64,000 nucleotides of DNA. Origin: Corallium rubrum. Its lineage: Eukaryota; Cnidaria; Anthozoa; Scleralcyonacea; Coralliidae. The position numbers and the translations under genes were made by a program. The notes under the pieces were generated by a model, which worked only from the letters and a program-made list of their open reading frames with translations, had not been told where the DNA came from and made no database searches. The stretch's first letter is position 1. Each line of letters opens with the position of its first letter. The stretch covers positions 8,728,143-8,792,142 of the forward strand of contig OZ036002.1 in NCBI GenBank assembly GCA_964035015.1, in the 5' to 3' direction. Shown here piece by piece: positions 1-10,189 of this stretch.

Positions 1-414
1 GTGAACAATGTTGTGCTGCTCGCCGTGAACAAGTTGTCAACAAGTTGTTCACTTATGGTTCGAACAACTTGTTCACGGATAAATCAACAGTCATGAACAA
101 GTTGTTCCAACAGCACATTTTTATAGCCAACAACGTTGTTCGCACATGATACATGTTGTAACAGCATGATGAAGTAACAAGGATGAACAACAATGTTACA
201 ACAATGGTGAACATGGTTGATGTATCAACACGTTCTTCAGTTGTTACAACATGCGTGAACAACGGTTGTTGTTTCATCAAGCAGTAACAACTTGTTGAAA
301 CAATGATGAACAATGTTGTTCATTTATCAATGTTGTTCACATATGTCAACAAGTTGTTACAGTGTCATTGTTCAGGCAACAATGCTGTAACAAATTGTGA
401 GATTTTTACATGTG
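1..414. mobile_element. right end of a CACTA-like DNA element (subterminal palindrome array)
   Basis: The stretch is a dense array of short inverted motifs built on GAACAAGTTGTTC and its halves (GTTGTTC, GAACAAC), spaced irregularly up to about 390. It ends with TTTTTACATGTG at 403-414, followed by TA. Read on the minus strand the end is CACATGTAAAAATCTC, the same style as the ends of the elements at 47110-47508 and 17896-26993. Arrays of short motifs just inside the termini are typical of the EnSpm/CACTA superfamily, where they bind transposase. The left end is outside the window, so the size and any coding content are unknown. ORFs reading through the array are not genes. Confidence 0.5.
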
Positions 415-1383
415 TAGTCAAGCAGAAAATCATAGGCGTAGAGTTTTGTTTTTGTCCAGTGTGACTGAAGTGCTGAACAGGGCCTTTTTAAAAATTTTCC
501 CATGGGGGGCATTTATAAAAAGGGACTCTTCTAATGGACTCTTCTTGAAATTTAGACTCTTGGAAGTGCCATTTCCTGCATTCTGAGGGGTGACTTTTAA
601 GAACACTGAAGGTCATGAAATGTTATAAAAACTAGTTAAAATACAACACATTTCAACAATTTTTCGATGTTATTTCTACTGGGTTGACTTATCACTGTAC
701 AGTATATGGGTGCTTTTGGCTGACAGGAATGAGGCTGTAACGGTTACTTTAGCCTAACAAGTAACCTATAATTTGTGAATGGTGATTGGTGAGCCAGTTG
801 CTACAAAATTTCTGGGGGGGCTCAGCCCCCCCCCCCATTAAGATTTCTCGGGGGCTAAAGCCCCTTAGCTCATACCCCCCCCCCCCCCCCCCCCCCATAC
901 TCTAGCCTATGCTGAAAATACTTAAGAAAAATCTCAAACGCCAGAGTAGTGTTCACAAGGCTACGAGTTCTACCTATCCGGGATTAATTCATTATTTTTC
1001 TTGAGCATTTACAGCTTAACTAGCAAACTATACACAAACATATCGTTTTAACTGACGAAGTCGCAACTATTAAAATGGCGACATTGTAACTCAAATACAA
1101 TGTATTAAATGTTTCATTATAAGTACCACTACGCGTTAATTTACTCACTTCCTTGTCAGGAATCAGATAACATGAACATATCGTTTGCAGCAACCACACG
1201 TAACTGTTATTTTATTGCTAATCTTTTATAAACAAGGTTCACATTCTTCCAACTCTTTTTTCGTATTTACGTGTCAAGGAGATCTGTGCGCATGCAGGTT
1301 GTTTATACTACCGCTGCCCAGCAACTACACCGGTCAACCTTGCCCACAGCGAACCCAAGATCACACAAAATCAATCTTTTCAT
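415..1383. other. non-coding spacer with hAT-like MITE debris and C-tracts
   Basis: There is no supported gene. Around 475-600 and 800-895 lie decayed pieces of a repeat that also occurs near 52.1 kb and 54.9 kb: CCATGGGGGGC, a GAAATGGCA-like segment, and long C homopolymers at 826-835 and 876-894. The rest is AT-rich and unrecognised. Confidence 0.4.
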
Positions 1384-1748
1384 GTCGACCACTGATCTCA
1401 AATAATAGACTCATTATACTGGATAGAGCATCCGGTGTTCGCTGTGAAGTCGGAATAAATTAGTGGCGGCCATTTCAAGTGGGACCCACTTGGTTTTCAA
1501 CAGGCAATTTTAAGTTCTCCCATAGCGACAGAGACATGTCACAAAAATTTAGCTGGTTTTCGTTAAAAACCCGATCATTTAAAGCGAAAACCAGAGGCGA
1601 AAACTATGATTCAGCAATATTGTGGGTCCCACCGGATATGGTTTCCGCGAGATTTTTAGCCTCACTTCCGACTTCAATTTTTGCGAGGCGCGAAACAATA
1701 GATGCTCTATCCAGTATAATGAGTATATTATTTGAGATCAGTGATGTC
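1384..1748. repeat. foldback (inverted repeat) element
   Basis: The segment at 1384-1432 (GTCGACCACTGATCTCAAAT and onward) is repeated inverted at 1699-1748. Shorter inverted matches lie inside: GAAGTCGGAATAA against the complement near 1667, and GTGGGACCCAC against GTGGGTCCCAC. This hairpin structure is that of a non-autonomous foldback transposon. ORFs on both strands here are by-products of the palindrome. Confidence 0.5.
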
Positions 1749-1937
1749 GACGCACTGACGAAATATAGGTCTTCTAAATTTCCCGCTTGCATATATTTTC
1801 CCTGCTTAACAAGCACGGGAAAATTAGATGCAACTTCTCTGATCAACCTTGTAAACTTCCTGTCGGTAAGATTCTCAGTTTTCCTCGATCATAACATAAC
1901 AAACTAATACCAAGACTTGAGGGAAATTAGTGATTAA

Positions 1938-2066
1938 ATTTCCCACAGGCGACATTTGTCGATCGACTCGGCATTTTTCTTTTGTCTTGGCTAATTAGTT
2001 CCACTCGAGAGCTTGCGAGACAAAAGAAAATGTCGCTTCGCGCGACATTTTTCGCCTAGTGGAAAA
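1938..2066. repeat. short palindromic MITE
   Basis: The arms TTTCCCACAGGCGACATT and AATGTCGCTTCGCGCGACAT...TCGCCTAGTGGAAA are inverted copies flanking a core with TCTTTTGTCT in both orientations. A related copy starts at 53507 (TTTCCACTAGGCG and onward, including TTCTTTTGTCTTG). Two copies in one window support a real repeat family. Confidence 0.5.
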
Positions 2067-3139
2067 CCGCCTTTACTTATAAGTAGAGATTGAGAATGAG
2101 GTTTTACCCCAAAATTTAAAACAGATGGAGAACAAAAGAATATGGTCTGACGAGTTTATAAAATCACTTGAAGATCTACATGTTTAGTGTTGTGGGCAAA
2201 ACACATCCACATGCTTCATTCAAATTAATTTGGAGATACCTACGTCAAAATGTTTAATTTGCATATCAAACAAACTAAAATATCTCCACAAGAAAACAAG
2301 GAACGAAAAACTGCAAAATATGTTACTGTATAATTTTAAGTGTTCTTTTAAATAAGACAAACTTAATTTTCGTTTCATAGGCACTTCAAACATGGATTTC
2401 TTTTGTTTCAACAAAAAATTCACATTCACTTTGGCGTATCACGTTTTCAAGGAGTTTGTGAATTTTCTTTCCCTTCTTCCTTTACAGCATACTTCTCACG
2501 GCCAACGCATTTAATTGATTAAATTAAATTAAACTAAATCACATCCAACGATTGGCAACACATAAAATAAACTTTCAACACCCAGTTACTCCCAAAAACG
2601 TATATTCTCATGTCAAAATTTTTTTTTGTTTCGTCTTTTTACGCTATTAAATTTACACAAAAATTGAAATTATTACAACTTCGTTCTTAAAAGTAAATAT
2701 TAACATTAAAACTACCAATAGTTCAATAATGAATATATATAATAATAAATAGTATCAAAATTCTAGTAAGATCAAAATTAAAACTAAAAATATTACATGC
2801 ATCTGAGTTTCTGCAAAAAAAAAACAACCCCAAAAATCGTTAATTCCAGTAAAATATAAATTTGTAACAAATCTCTTCTGCACACTTCACTTTGTATATA
2901 GCTTGTCGAATGAAATGTTCATCTGTTAGTCGTGAGGAAGTTTCGAATATATGCACACATAAGACAATTCGTCTTGTATTGTATTGTTAGAGCAGACTAA
3001 TTAAGGGTTAATCGAGTGACTGTTAGAAAAGCTTTATCATGGCTTCACGAGTTGGTCCAACTCCAACGTACTGTACTGTAAATAAGAAAGAAAGAATACT
3101 GTCAGAAATTGTTTCCAAGTACGTGTTAAGCTATAACTG
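2067..3139. other. AT-rich spacer, nothing recognised
   Basis: This is very AT-rich DNA with short poly-A/T runs and no ORF, RNA gene or clear repeat that I can support. Confidence 0.5.
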
Positions 3140-3940
3140 TAACCAATTAACCATAACCACAAGTTCATAACCATAAGTTCATAACCATAGGTTCATAACC
3201 ATAATCATAACCATAAGTTCATAATAACCATAACCATAAGTTCATAATCATAATCATAACCATAAGTTCATAATCATAACCATAACCATAAGTTCATAAT
3301 CATAACCATAACCATAAGTTCATAACCATAACCATAAGTTCATAATAACCATAACCATAAGTTCATAATCATAACCATAACCATAAGTTCATAATCATAA
3401 CCATAAGTTCATAATAACCATAACCATAAGTTCATAATCATAACCATAAGTTCATAACCATAACCATAAGTTCATAATCATAACCATAAGTTCATAATCA
3501 TAACCATAAGTTCATAATAACCATAACCATAAGTTCATAACCATAAGTTCATAATAACCATAACCATAAGTTCATAACCATAAGTTCATAATAACCATAA
3601 CCATAAGTTCATAACCATAAGTTCATAATCATAACCATAACCATAAGTTCATAATCATAACCATAACCATAAGTTCATAATCATAACCATAAGTTCATAA
3701 TAACCATAACCATAAGTTCATAATCATAACCATAAGTTCATAATAACCATAACCATAAGTTCATAATCATAACCATAAGTTCATAATAACCATAACAATA
3801 AGTTCATAATAACCATAACCATAAGTTCATAATCATAACCATAAGTTCATAATAACCATAACCATAAGTTCATAACCATAAGTTCATAACAATAAGTTCA
3901 TAACCATAAGTTCATAACCATAATCATAATCATAAGCCTA
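3140..3940 (+). repeat. minisatellite of CATAACCATAAGTTCATAAT-type units
   Basis: About 800 bp are built from ATAACCATA, ATAATCATA and AAGTTCATA blocks in variable order. They give higher-order units of roughly 20-45 bp with many indels. The array is purely non-coding, with stops in every frame. Confidence 0.9.
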
Positions 3941-4519
3941 ATTAATTATTCATAACCTTAACCTTCATTAATATTCAACCTCAGGCCCCTTCAGGCCAGC
4001 TAACCTATAATTAGTCTCACCCCCGTATGTATTACGTCATTCCGAAAAGCTTCCGCGAAAGCCAAGCGAAGTCGTGCCTTACTAGTACTGGGGAATAGTC
4101 AACACTTGTAGGAGAACAGCATATCCTCTTATCTAGAATTCAGGATAATCCTGAATATTAGAGATTTCTCTAACCGACCCAGGGTCAGGTTTAGAAGTGG
4201 GGGTTGGGGTTAAACCTAGACCCCATAACAAAATTACGACACGTACGCTTCATACTCACTCACGCTTTTAAAAACATCCTGTTTCATTACTTGACAAGAA
4301 ACATTTTCACTCTGGGTGTTCTCTGTACTCATTTCAAAATATTTACATAGTTCATAGTGTACCACAAGTCATGTGAAAACGTTCCATTTTGAATTTTATT
4401 GTCAACATCGTTCCCAGGCCTTGGGAGCATTACAATTAATAAAATAATTGTACTCCTGTCAACCAATCAGAATGCAGTAATTTTGTCATGCATATAATAA
4501 ATGATGTAATAAACTTAAG
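3941..4519. other. spacer with foldback remnants
   Basis: There is no gene. TCTAGAATTCAGGATAATCC at 4132-4151 matches the inverted-repeat element at 9680-9990, so a fragment of that family lies here. A short GGGTTGGGGTTAAACC stretch follows near 4200. Confidence 0.4.
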
Positions 4520-4812
4520 TCACAACATTTGCAAAGCGAAACGATTAAACAGAGTACAAGGATTTATATATCAGTTAAAACAATGTATACAAGCTAATTT
4601 CAAAAATGTCAATAAATGTAAAATGATATAAACATTGTCAACATAAAAATACAGGTAGCTTGCATAACAGTACAGATGGGGCTCTCAGTTGTGTTTCTCT
4701 ATATTCAGATCCTTCGTGCGGATGCGGTGTCCAGCCATGGACTCGTGTTTCTTCATGCGTCGTCCATACTCATCAGTACCACATTCAAAATTCAAAAACC
4801 CATCTCCTCAGC
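4520..4812 (-). repeat. inverted copy of the 3' end and downstream flank of the TPR gene
   Basis: This segment is the reverse complement of about 6900-7200. On its minus strand it encodes the last ~30 codons of the TPR protein ([20 protein letters not shown] and following), then the same stop-proximal and 3' sequence. A third, more diverged copy lies at 5757-5920 in the same orientation as this one. The copies show duplication with inversion at the TPR locus. No complete second gene is visible. Confidence 0.75.
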
Positions 4813-4990
4813 CTGGATGGATGGATGGATGGATGGATGGATGGATGGATGGATGGATGGATGGATGGATGGATGGATGGATGGATGGATGGATGGATGG
4901 ATGGATGGATGGATGGATGGATGGATGGATGGATGGATGGATGGATGGATGGATGGATGGATGGATGGATGGATGGATGGATGGATGGAT
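4813..4990 (+). repeat. (GGAT)n microsatellite
   Basis: About 44 uninterrupted ATGG repeats. All frames are open because the unit has no stop codon, so the translated WMDG polypeptides are artefacts. Confidence 0.97.
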
Positions 4991-5119
4991 TGATTTGAAG
5001 CCTGCGTTTCACAGCCTTGATTTGAAGCCTGCGTTTCACAGCCTTGATTTGAAGCCTGCGTTTCACAGCCTTGATTTGAAGCCTGCGTTTCACAGCCTTG
5101 ATTTGAAGCCTGCGTTTCA
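4991..5119 (+). repeat. 27-bp tandem repeat, about 5 copies
   Basis: The unit TTTGAAGCCTGCGTTTCACA plus GCCTTGA is repeated about five times. It abuts the GGAT microsatellite on one side and the duplicated 5' region of the TPR gene on the other. The last unit runs into TTTCAAAACTAGTTTAACC, which also occurs at 5935-5955. The array therefore grew from the edge of the duplicated block. Confidence 0.9.
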
Positions 5120-5395
5120 AAACTAGTTTAACCAGCTTGATTCGAAGGCTTCCAATCTGATTGGTCCTTTGATCTACTTTCATTTTCGGAGAAAACCAGT
5201 TCGAAGAACTTCATTGAAGGCTTGAACTGACCAGCGAAGCGAAGCCGGTCTAAGCGCACATCATGTCGTTCGCTCAAGGCGTTGCAATACTTGTTTTGAT
5301 GTTTTCTGTGTTGTTTCAAAGAAACTGGCGTCGCAAAATACTGCTTTGTTTTGCTTGGAACCTGCGATGCCTATTTAAAATTAGTAAACCTTGAT
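5120..5395 (+). pseudogene. partial duplicate of the TPR gene 5' region and start
   Basis: 5122-5290 is nearly the same as 5940-6105: the same upstream sequence and the same first codons (MSFAQGVAI at 5263). After codon 9 it diverges into LVLMFSVLFQRNWRRKILL and ends at a stop about 44 codons in. That short reading frame begins with a hydrophobic stretch, which could be the remains of a signal peptide. The part after the divergence point (5290-5490) recurs inverted at about 14760-14960. I read this as a broken 5' duplicate rather than a working gene. Confidence 0.55.
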
Positions 5396-5725
5396 ATTTT
5401 CTTTTAAAATAAGTAACAATAGACGGGCATTTTATCGTACTGTGGCTTTGTCGTATTTACAGGCAGTTCGATTATCATTTTAAGCTGTATTGATCCTAAA
5501 CTTTGAATATAGTATGGGAATTTTGCTTGTCAATTTCAATCAAGTTGTCATGCTCACGCCATCACGTTTCCTCCTATAGTCATGTGCGAGAAGCAAGCAA
5601 TCAGTGCGCATTGGCCAAATAAATCAGTTCATGATGGATTTAAATTTAACAAACAATGAAGCATTATCATGCAATACCTGTGAGGCGCCAGGTGTAAATA
5701 AATTATTTAACAAATTTTAGACTCA
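5290..5725 (+). repeat. long repeat, direct arm of an inverted pair with 14510-14960
   Basis: Most of this interval is found as its reverse complement at about 14530-14960, including the segments around TGGCGTCGCAAAATACTG, CGATTATCATTTTAAGCTG and AGGCGCCAGGTGTAAAT. The part from AGGCGCCAGGTG onward also recurs at 7252-7310. The pair brackets the TPR gene, the hAT MITE and the LINE. Confidence 0.7.
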
Positions 5726-6082
5726 GTTCATGATCAATAAATGTAAAACATAAAAGGAAGCTTGGCATAACAGTACAGGTGGAGATCTCAGCTGTCGGTT
5801 TCTCTATATTCAGATCATTCGTGCGGATGCGGTGTCCAGCCATGGACTCTTTTTTCCTTCATGCGTCGGCGTCCATACTCCTCATTACCACATTAAAAAT
5901 TCAAAAAGCCATCTCCTTGTATTCAACAGCCTGCGTTTCAAAACTAGTTTAACCAGCTTGATTCGAAGGCTTCCAAATCTGATTGGTCCTTTGATCTACT
6001 TTCATTTTCGAAGAAAACCAGTTCGAAGGCGTCATTGAAGGCTTGTACTATCAGCAAAGTCAAGCCGGTCTAAGCACGCATC

Positions 6083-7012
6083 ATGTCGTTCGCTCAAGGC
6101 GTTGCAATATTTTCCTCTTGTAAAAAGGCTGAATCTATTCCTCATTTTACTAAGCGCCTGTCAGCAAACCCGAATGATTATTACGCTCGATACTACCGCG
6201 GTAGGGCATATGAGATAACTGGACGTAACCAAGAGGCTATGGATGATTTCAGGTTCCTGATGACGAGTAGCAAAGGCGCGGAGCGTTCTGTGGCGAACGC
6301 TAAACTGATCATGCTTGAAAGAAGCCCGAGAGATGCAGCAAACTTTTTAATAACAAATGCCATCGGACAATACCCTGAGAGTGGGTTAGTTTACAGCGTG
6401 CTTGGAAGGATTTTGACGGTGGATTTAAACGAGTACGACGAAGCAATTCCGTATTTGCGTAGGGCAGTGCAGATTGAACACCCTCTTATTGGTTCAGCCT
6501 TCTACGATCTTGGCACCATCCTCAATTCAAAACGAGATTATCAACAAGCTGAAGGGTATTTTCGCCGTGCTTTATCACGACATGAAACCATGACAATAGC
6601 ACACTTGGGGCTTGCTGAAGCATTTACTGGCCTTGGTAGGTTAAGAGAAGCTGACGAACATTTCGAAAGAGCAGCCGAACTCAACCCTATCCTTTACGGT
6701 AAATACTATGCTAGCAAAAAATTACCACCAAAACTCGATATTAACGAACACAATTCGAAAAAGGTTGGGTCATTCAGTAAAAGAAAGTATTATATGCCGA
6801 AAGAGTATCAAGGGCAACCAAACAAAAATGTTTGGTTTGTTCAAGATACAGCTGGCCATGCTGAATGTCGTTACAAGATTTACCTTGAAAAAGATGGCTT
6901 TTTGAATTTTGAATGTGGTACTGATGAGTATGGACGACGCATGAAGAAACACGAGTCCATGGCTGGACACCGCATCCGCACGAAGGATCTGAATATAGAG
7001 AAACACAGCTGA
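6083..7012 (+). CDS. tetratricopeptide repeat (TPR) protein, single exon, 309 aa
   Basis: One uninterrupted frame of 309 codons. Residues 31-64 (YARYYRGRAYEITGRNQEAM) and 133-200 contain good TPR helices; the last two (AFYDLGTILNSKRDYQQAEG and LGLAEAFTGLGRLREADEHF) match the W-LG-Y-A-F-A-P pattern best. TPR proteins act as protein-interaction scaffolds. The last ~100 residues are basic and include a WFVQDTAGHAECRYKIYLEK segment I cannot place. No intron is seen, which would fit a retrocopy or a gene family spread by duplication. The start is supported by the same MSFAQGVAI beginning in the duplicate at 5263. Pieces of both ends of this gene recur nearby, direct and inverted. No signal peptide is evident in this copy. 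Function unknown beyond TPR scaffolding. Confidence 0.75.
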   Translation: MSFAQGVAIFSSCKKAESIPHFTKRLSANPNDYYARYYRGRAYEITGRNQEAMDDFRFLMTSSKGAERSVANAKLIMLERSPRDAANFLITNAIGQYPESGLVYSVLGRILTVDLNEYDEAIPYLRRAVQIEHPLIGSAFYDLGTILNSKRDYQQAEGYFRRALSRHETMTIAHLGLAEAFTGLGRLREADEHFERAAELNPILYGKYYASKKLPPKLDINEHNSKKVGSFSKRKYYMPKEYQGQPNKNVWFVQDTAGHAECRYKIYLEKDGFLNFECGTDEYGRRMKKHESMAGHRIRTKDLNIEKHS

Positions 7013-7200
7013 GAGCCCCATCTGTACTGTTATGCAAGCTTCCTGTATTTTTATGTTGACAATGTTTATATCATTTTACATTTATTGACATTTTTTAAAT
7101 GAGCTTATATACAAGCCAGGATTTATATATCAGTTAAAACAATGTACTCCGTTAATCGTATCGCTTTGCAAATGTCGTGACTCAAGTTTATTACATCATA
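6900..7200 (+). repeat. inverted partner of 4520-4812 (TPR 3' end)
   Basis: This covers the last ~30 codons of the TPR ORF and about 190 bp downstream, matched in reverse at 4520-4812. The arms are roughly 290 bp and very similar, so the two could pair as a hairpin or recombine. Confidence 0.75.
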
Positions 7201-7329
7201 AATTGTCTCGTTGAGTAGTTTACTTCATTAAATCTTCCTGTAGGTATTTATGAGGCGCCAGGTGTAAATTAATTATTTAACAAATTTTAGCGTTCAATTT
7301 TTCATGGTTTAACACACTCTCCTCCGCAG

Positions 7330-7530
7330 AGGCTTTTTTTTAATATTCCGTAATGTCCGTAACGAGAGTTCTCGAGAGTTATTTTGATTAGTAATATGAG
7401 CATTTTCACTCGTTCTTATTTAATATTTCGTAATGTCCGTACTAATCAAAATAGCTCTCGAGAACTCTCGTTAATATGACATTTTCACTCATTCTTACAT
7501 GAAGATTTAGGTTAGGGGTTAGGGAGCGCG
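7330..7530. repeat. 80-bp period repeat with TCTCGAGA palindrome, plus telomere-like tract
   Basis: CGTAATGTCCGTA occurs at about 7351 and 7431. Between them is the unit containing CGAGAGTTCTCGAGAGTTAT and GAGCATTTTCACTC. A related inverted unit lies at 13768-13860. It is followed by TTAGGTTAGGGGTTAGGG at about 7508-7526, a short degenerate telomere-like tract that is repeated inverted near 10180. Confidence 0.6.
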
Positions 7531-7687
7531 TAACCCAACCCCATTGCGAAACATCGCTGAGCCGAATTGGCTAGAACGAGTCTAGGTTTCGGTCTGGTTT
7601 TTGTTTTTTTGGGGGTCGCGATATGGCCCCAACAGGCTTTGCGAAACTGCAGGCATGACGTCACAGCTCAAATGCTGATGTTTCATC

Positions 7688-8210
7688 ATGGCGGATTTTC
7701 ATGCAGGAGTAGCATTTCGATCGGTAGTTCAAAGTGAAGTGTTTTTGCCAGCTGTTTGCTTGGCATGGAAGTGTTTGAAGTCAGTCATGCGGCTGGCAAT
7801 TATCTTGTTTATAAACTTCTCCGCTGGTGTTCACAAAACGTTTTCGAGCCCCGCCGAAGCTGTCGCATCCAAGTGGCAACCGACATTGGGTCTGGAACGG
7901 GACTACAACCATAGAGATCATATAAATACTAGAGGGGGCATCCTATCTTAATTTCAGCCAACCACGGGTAACCAATTGAACGCCGCCATCTTGGATTTTT
8001 TTAGAGGCAAACATTAGGCGCGTTGGTTGGCAAAGGACTGGGTCTAGTACGTTTGCCAACCAATTGACTGAAATATCATAGGTAATGGCGGCCCCCATGT
8101 GGTTACCAAATTTTCCCGCCAATGCCCCCTCTAGTATTTATATGATCTCTATGACTACAACCGACAACGATATACAGCAGGGATATACAGACTACAGTAT
8201 ATTTTTCTCA
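7688..8210 (+). pseudogene. possible short ORF interrupted by an hAT MITE
   Basis: A frame starts at ATGGCGGATTTTCATGC (7688) and runs about 75 codons until the MITE at 7910. Excising the MITE together with one copy of its 8-bp duplication keeps the frame open for about 18 more codons (ERDYN joined to RQRYTAGIYR), then it stops at about 8218. I recognise no domain. It may be a fragment of an older gene or chance. Confidence 0.25.
7910..8152. mobile_element. hAT-type MITE with 8-bp target duplication
   Basis: Terminal inverted repeats of about 30 bp (CATAGAGATCATATAAATAC ... GTATTTATATGATCTCTATG) are flanked on both sides by ACTACAAC. An 8-bp duplication is the hallmark of hAT transposition. 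The interior is non-coding, with GCCGCCATCTTGGATTT. The termini are well preserved, so insertion is fairly recent. Confidence 0.85.
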
Positions 8211-8219
8211 TGGCTTAAT

Positions 8220-8929
8220 AACAGGTCTCTACATTCCATAAATATTTAATACCCCCGGTATAGAGTTAACGCTAACATTCTGGATCTTTATATTGGCCTT
8301 TCTAACGCCTTTGGTCGAGGAATTGCAATGTTCAAGGTTTTCTACATATTGGCTTCAGCAATACTACATGTAACAGTTGTCTGTACGTTGTTCAACGATC
8401 TTGGCTGAATTAGTCTGAACTCAGGACCTGTTAAAACCTCATGAAAACTATTGCAAACAAAATCCAAGATGTGAGAACACAAAGAACATTCATGAAGATG
8501 ACAGACTTTGAGGAAACAGTTTGTTGACATTGACAGTATCGTTATATTTTTTGCATTATTATTTATGTGCTTAATAGTTAATATTACTAAATGAGTTAAA
8601 TATATTTGTTATGCTGAGGAGTAGGAAGCTTGTTACACATGTATTGTTTTATGTACCATTTGTTTTTTTACCGACTGTTCTTTGTCTTTGAGTTTGAGAT
8701 TGGCAACGGACAGTAGCTTTATTGATCCATTAGGATTTATATTCAATGTTGTAAGTGCTTTGAACCTTTGAGTATGTAATTTTGTCACGAGTATGTTATC
8801 CATATCTTGATGTTCAGATTGAGTAAAAAGACATTCATCAGAAAAATAACTTTGAACCAGTCATGTTCCTCACATACAATTACATACAGTAATACTTTAA
8901 TGACATATCGGCCATTATAACATCAGCCA
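8220..8929. other. AT-rich spacer, nothing recognised
   Basis: No gene or clear repeat that I can support. The short minus-strand ORF here has no recognisable features. Confidence 0.45.
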
Positions 8930-9565
8930 CCAAGTGTGTGTTAATATATGCTGATGGTACCAAACACTATAGAGAAATTACAGTGTCTGACATTCACCAA
9001 CAGTACCAGTGCTGCAGAGTCAAAGAGCCTTCTCAACATGCTCTAAAGCAAAAACATGGAATCGGGATTCATGTTAGGGTGCGGGTATATTTACTAGTCA
9101 CCTATTGCATATTTGCTAGTGCATCTGTACCTGGCCTACACATGTGAAGTTTGGGCACCTCAGACAATAACTAAAATCAGTAAGGTTGAAAGACTACAAT
9201 GCAGGGCAACTAAATATATTTTAAGTTTTGAACTGGCCGAATGATTTATCATACAATCTGTCAAAAGATCATCGGAAAACAGTTAATCTACTACTATACG
9301 ATTATCATACTGGCATGACTTGAAAGATCTTATCTATTTTAAATGTTATACAGGTCAGTGAGGTCGCCATAATATTCCTATTAATAGTTTTGTACAACTC
9401 AGTAATTCAGTCAGAATCACTAGAAACAGTTCAGAACTAGACGTACTAGTTTCTAAGTGCTGTACTATTGGGGTAGTCTAATTCGCCTCAGTTAATCAGT
9501 TTAAAACTCAGCTTTCTAATCACTACATTAATGCTGTAATTATTAATTAATGCTTATGACGTCAA
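8930..9565 (+). pseudogene. degenerate non-LTR retrotransposon RT C-terminal relic
   Basis: The frame reads LIYADGTKHYREITVSDIHQ, a decayed reverse transcriptase catalytic box (YADD changed to YADG). After frameshifts come VWAPQTITKISKVERLQCRA and TKYILSF, then a C-terminal piece with NQFKTQLSNHYINA. These are typical of the end of CR1/Jockey-type LINE polyproteins. Several stops and shifts make it dead. It differs from the LINE at 10.4-13.6 kb, so it is an older insertion. Confidence 0.75.
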
Positions 9566-9679
9566 TAACTTTTTTTTGGAAATCAATGTTTAAAATGTTC
9601 TTCATCCCGACCTATAACATACTCTCTTCTAAACCTTACTGGTACTGACCTTAATCACTTATATCTATTGTATTTGTTT

Positions 9680-9990
9680 ACATGATTATCCTGAATTGTG
9701 AAGTGGTCTAGAATTCCAGATAATCCTGAATAGTAAAGAAAATGAAACCCAACCCTGACCCCCACCTGTAAACCTGACCCTAAACCTAACGACACCCCCT
9801 GGTAACCTAAATCTAACCACAACCCCCCTGGGAGAAAGTTCCGCCTTTCAGACCCTGACCACAACACCCTTGGGGTTTTTGTTATATGCTTGTTAGTTTA
9901 ACATCCTGCATGTGGGACAGAGAAGTCCCTTAGGCTTCAGGATAATCCTGAATTCTAGACACTTTAAATTGACAATTCAGGATAGCCCTG
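9680..9990. repeat. inverted-repeat element with TTCAGGATAATCCTGAA ends
   Basis: GATTATCCTGAATTGTGAAG...TCTAGAATTC at 9684-9716 is matched inverted at 9938-9990 (AATTCTAGACAC...GACAATTCAGGATAGCC). The interior holds degenerate CCCTGACCC/CCTAAACCTAAC stretches. A fragment of the family occurs at 4132-4170. Confidence 0.6.
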
Positions 9991-10189
9991 CACCACATTC
10001 AGCCTTCAATCTGATCTTCCTCAGCCCACTGCTACCTCTGCTCATGCGTTATAGAGACCTGCACTTTCCAGTAGCCCGAGTGCACACCTGACCCAGGTGT
10101 CTTGTTGGCAGTGAATTGGCAGCTGGCGAATTGGCAGCTAACTTCACGGGGTTGCGCAACCCCATGTGTACCACATGCTCCCTAACCCT

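Noticed and set aside
4660-5183. Several long ORFs on both strands across the GGAT repeat
   Set aside because: They arise because the repeat unit has no stop codon in any frame; the flanks are a 27-bp tandem repeat and an inverted gene fragment.
7508-7526. Interstitial telomere
   Set aside because: Only about three degenerate TTAGGG-like units; more likely part of a repeat also seen near 10180.
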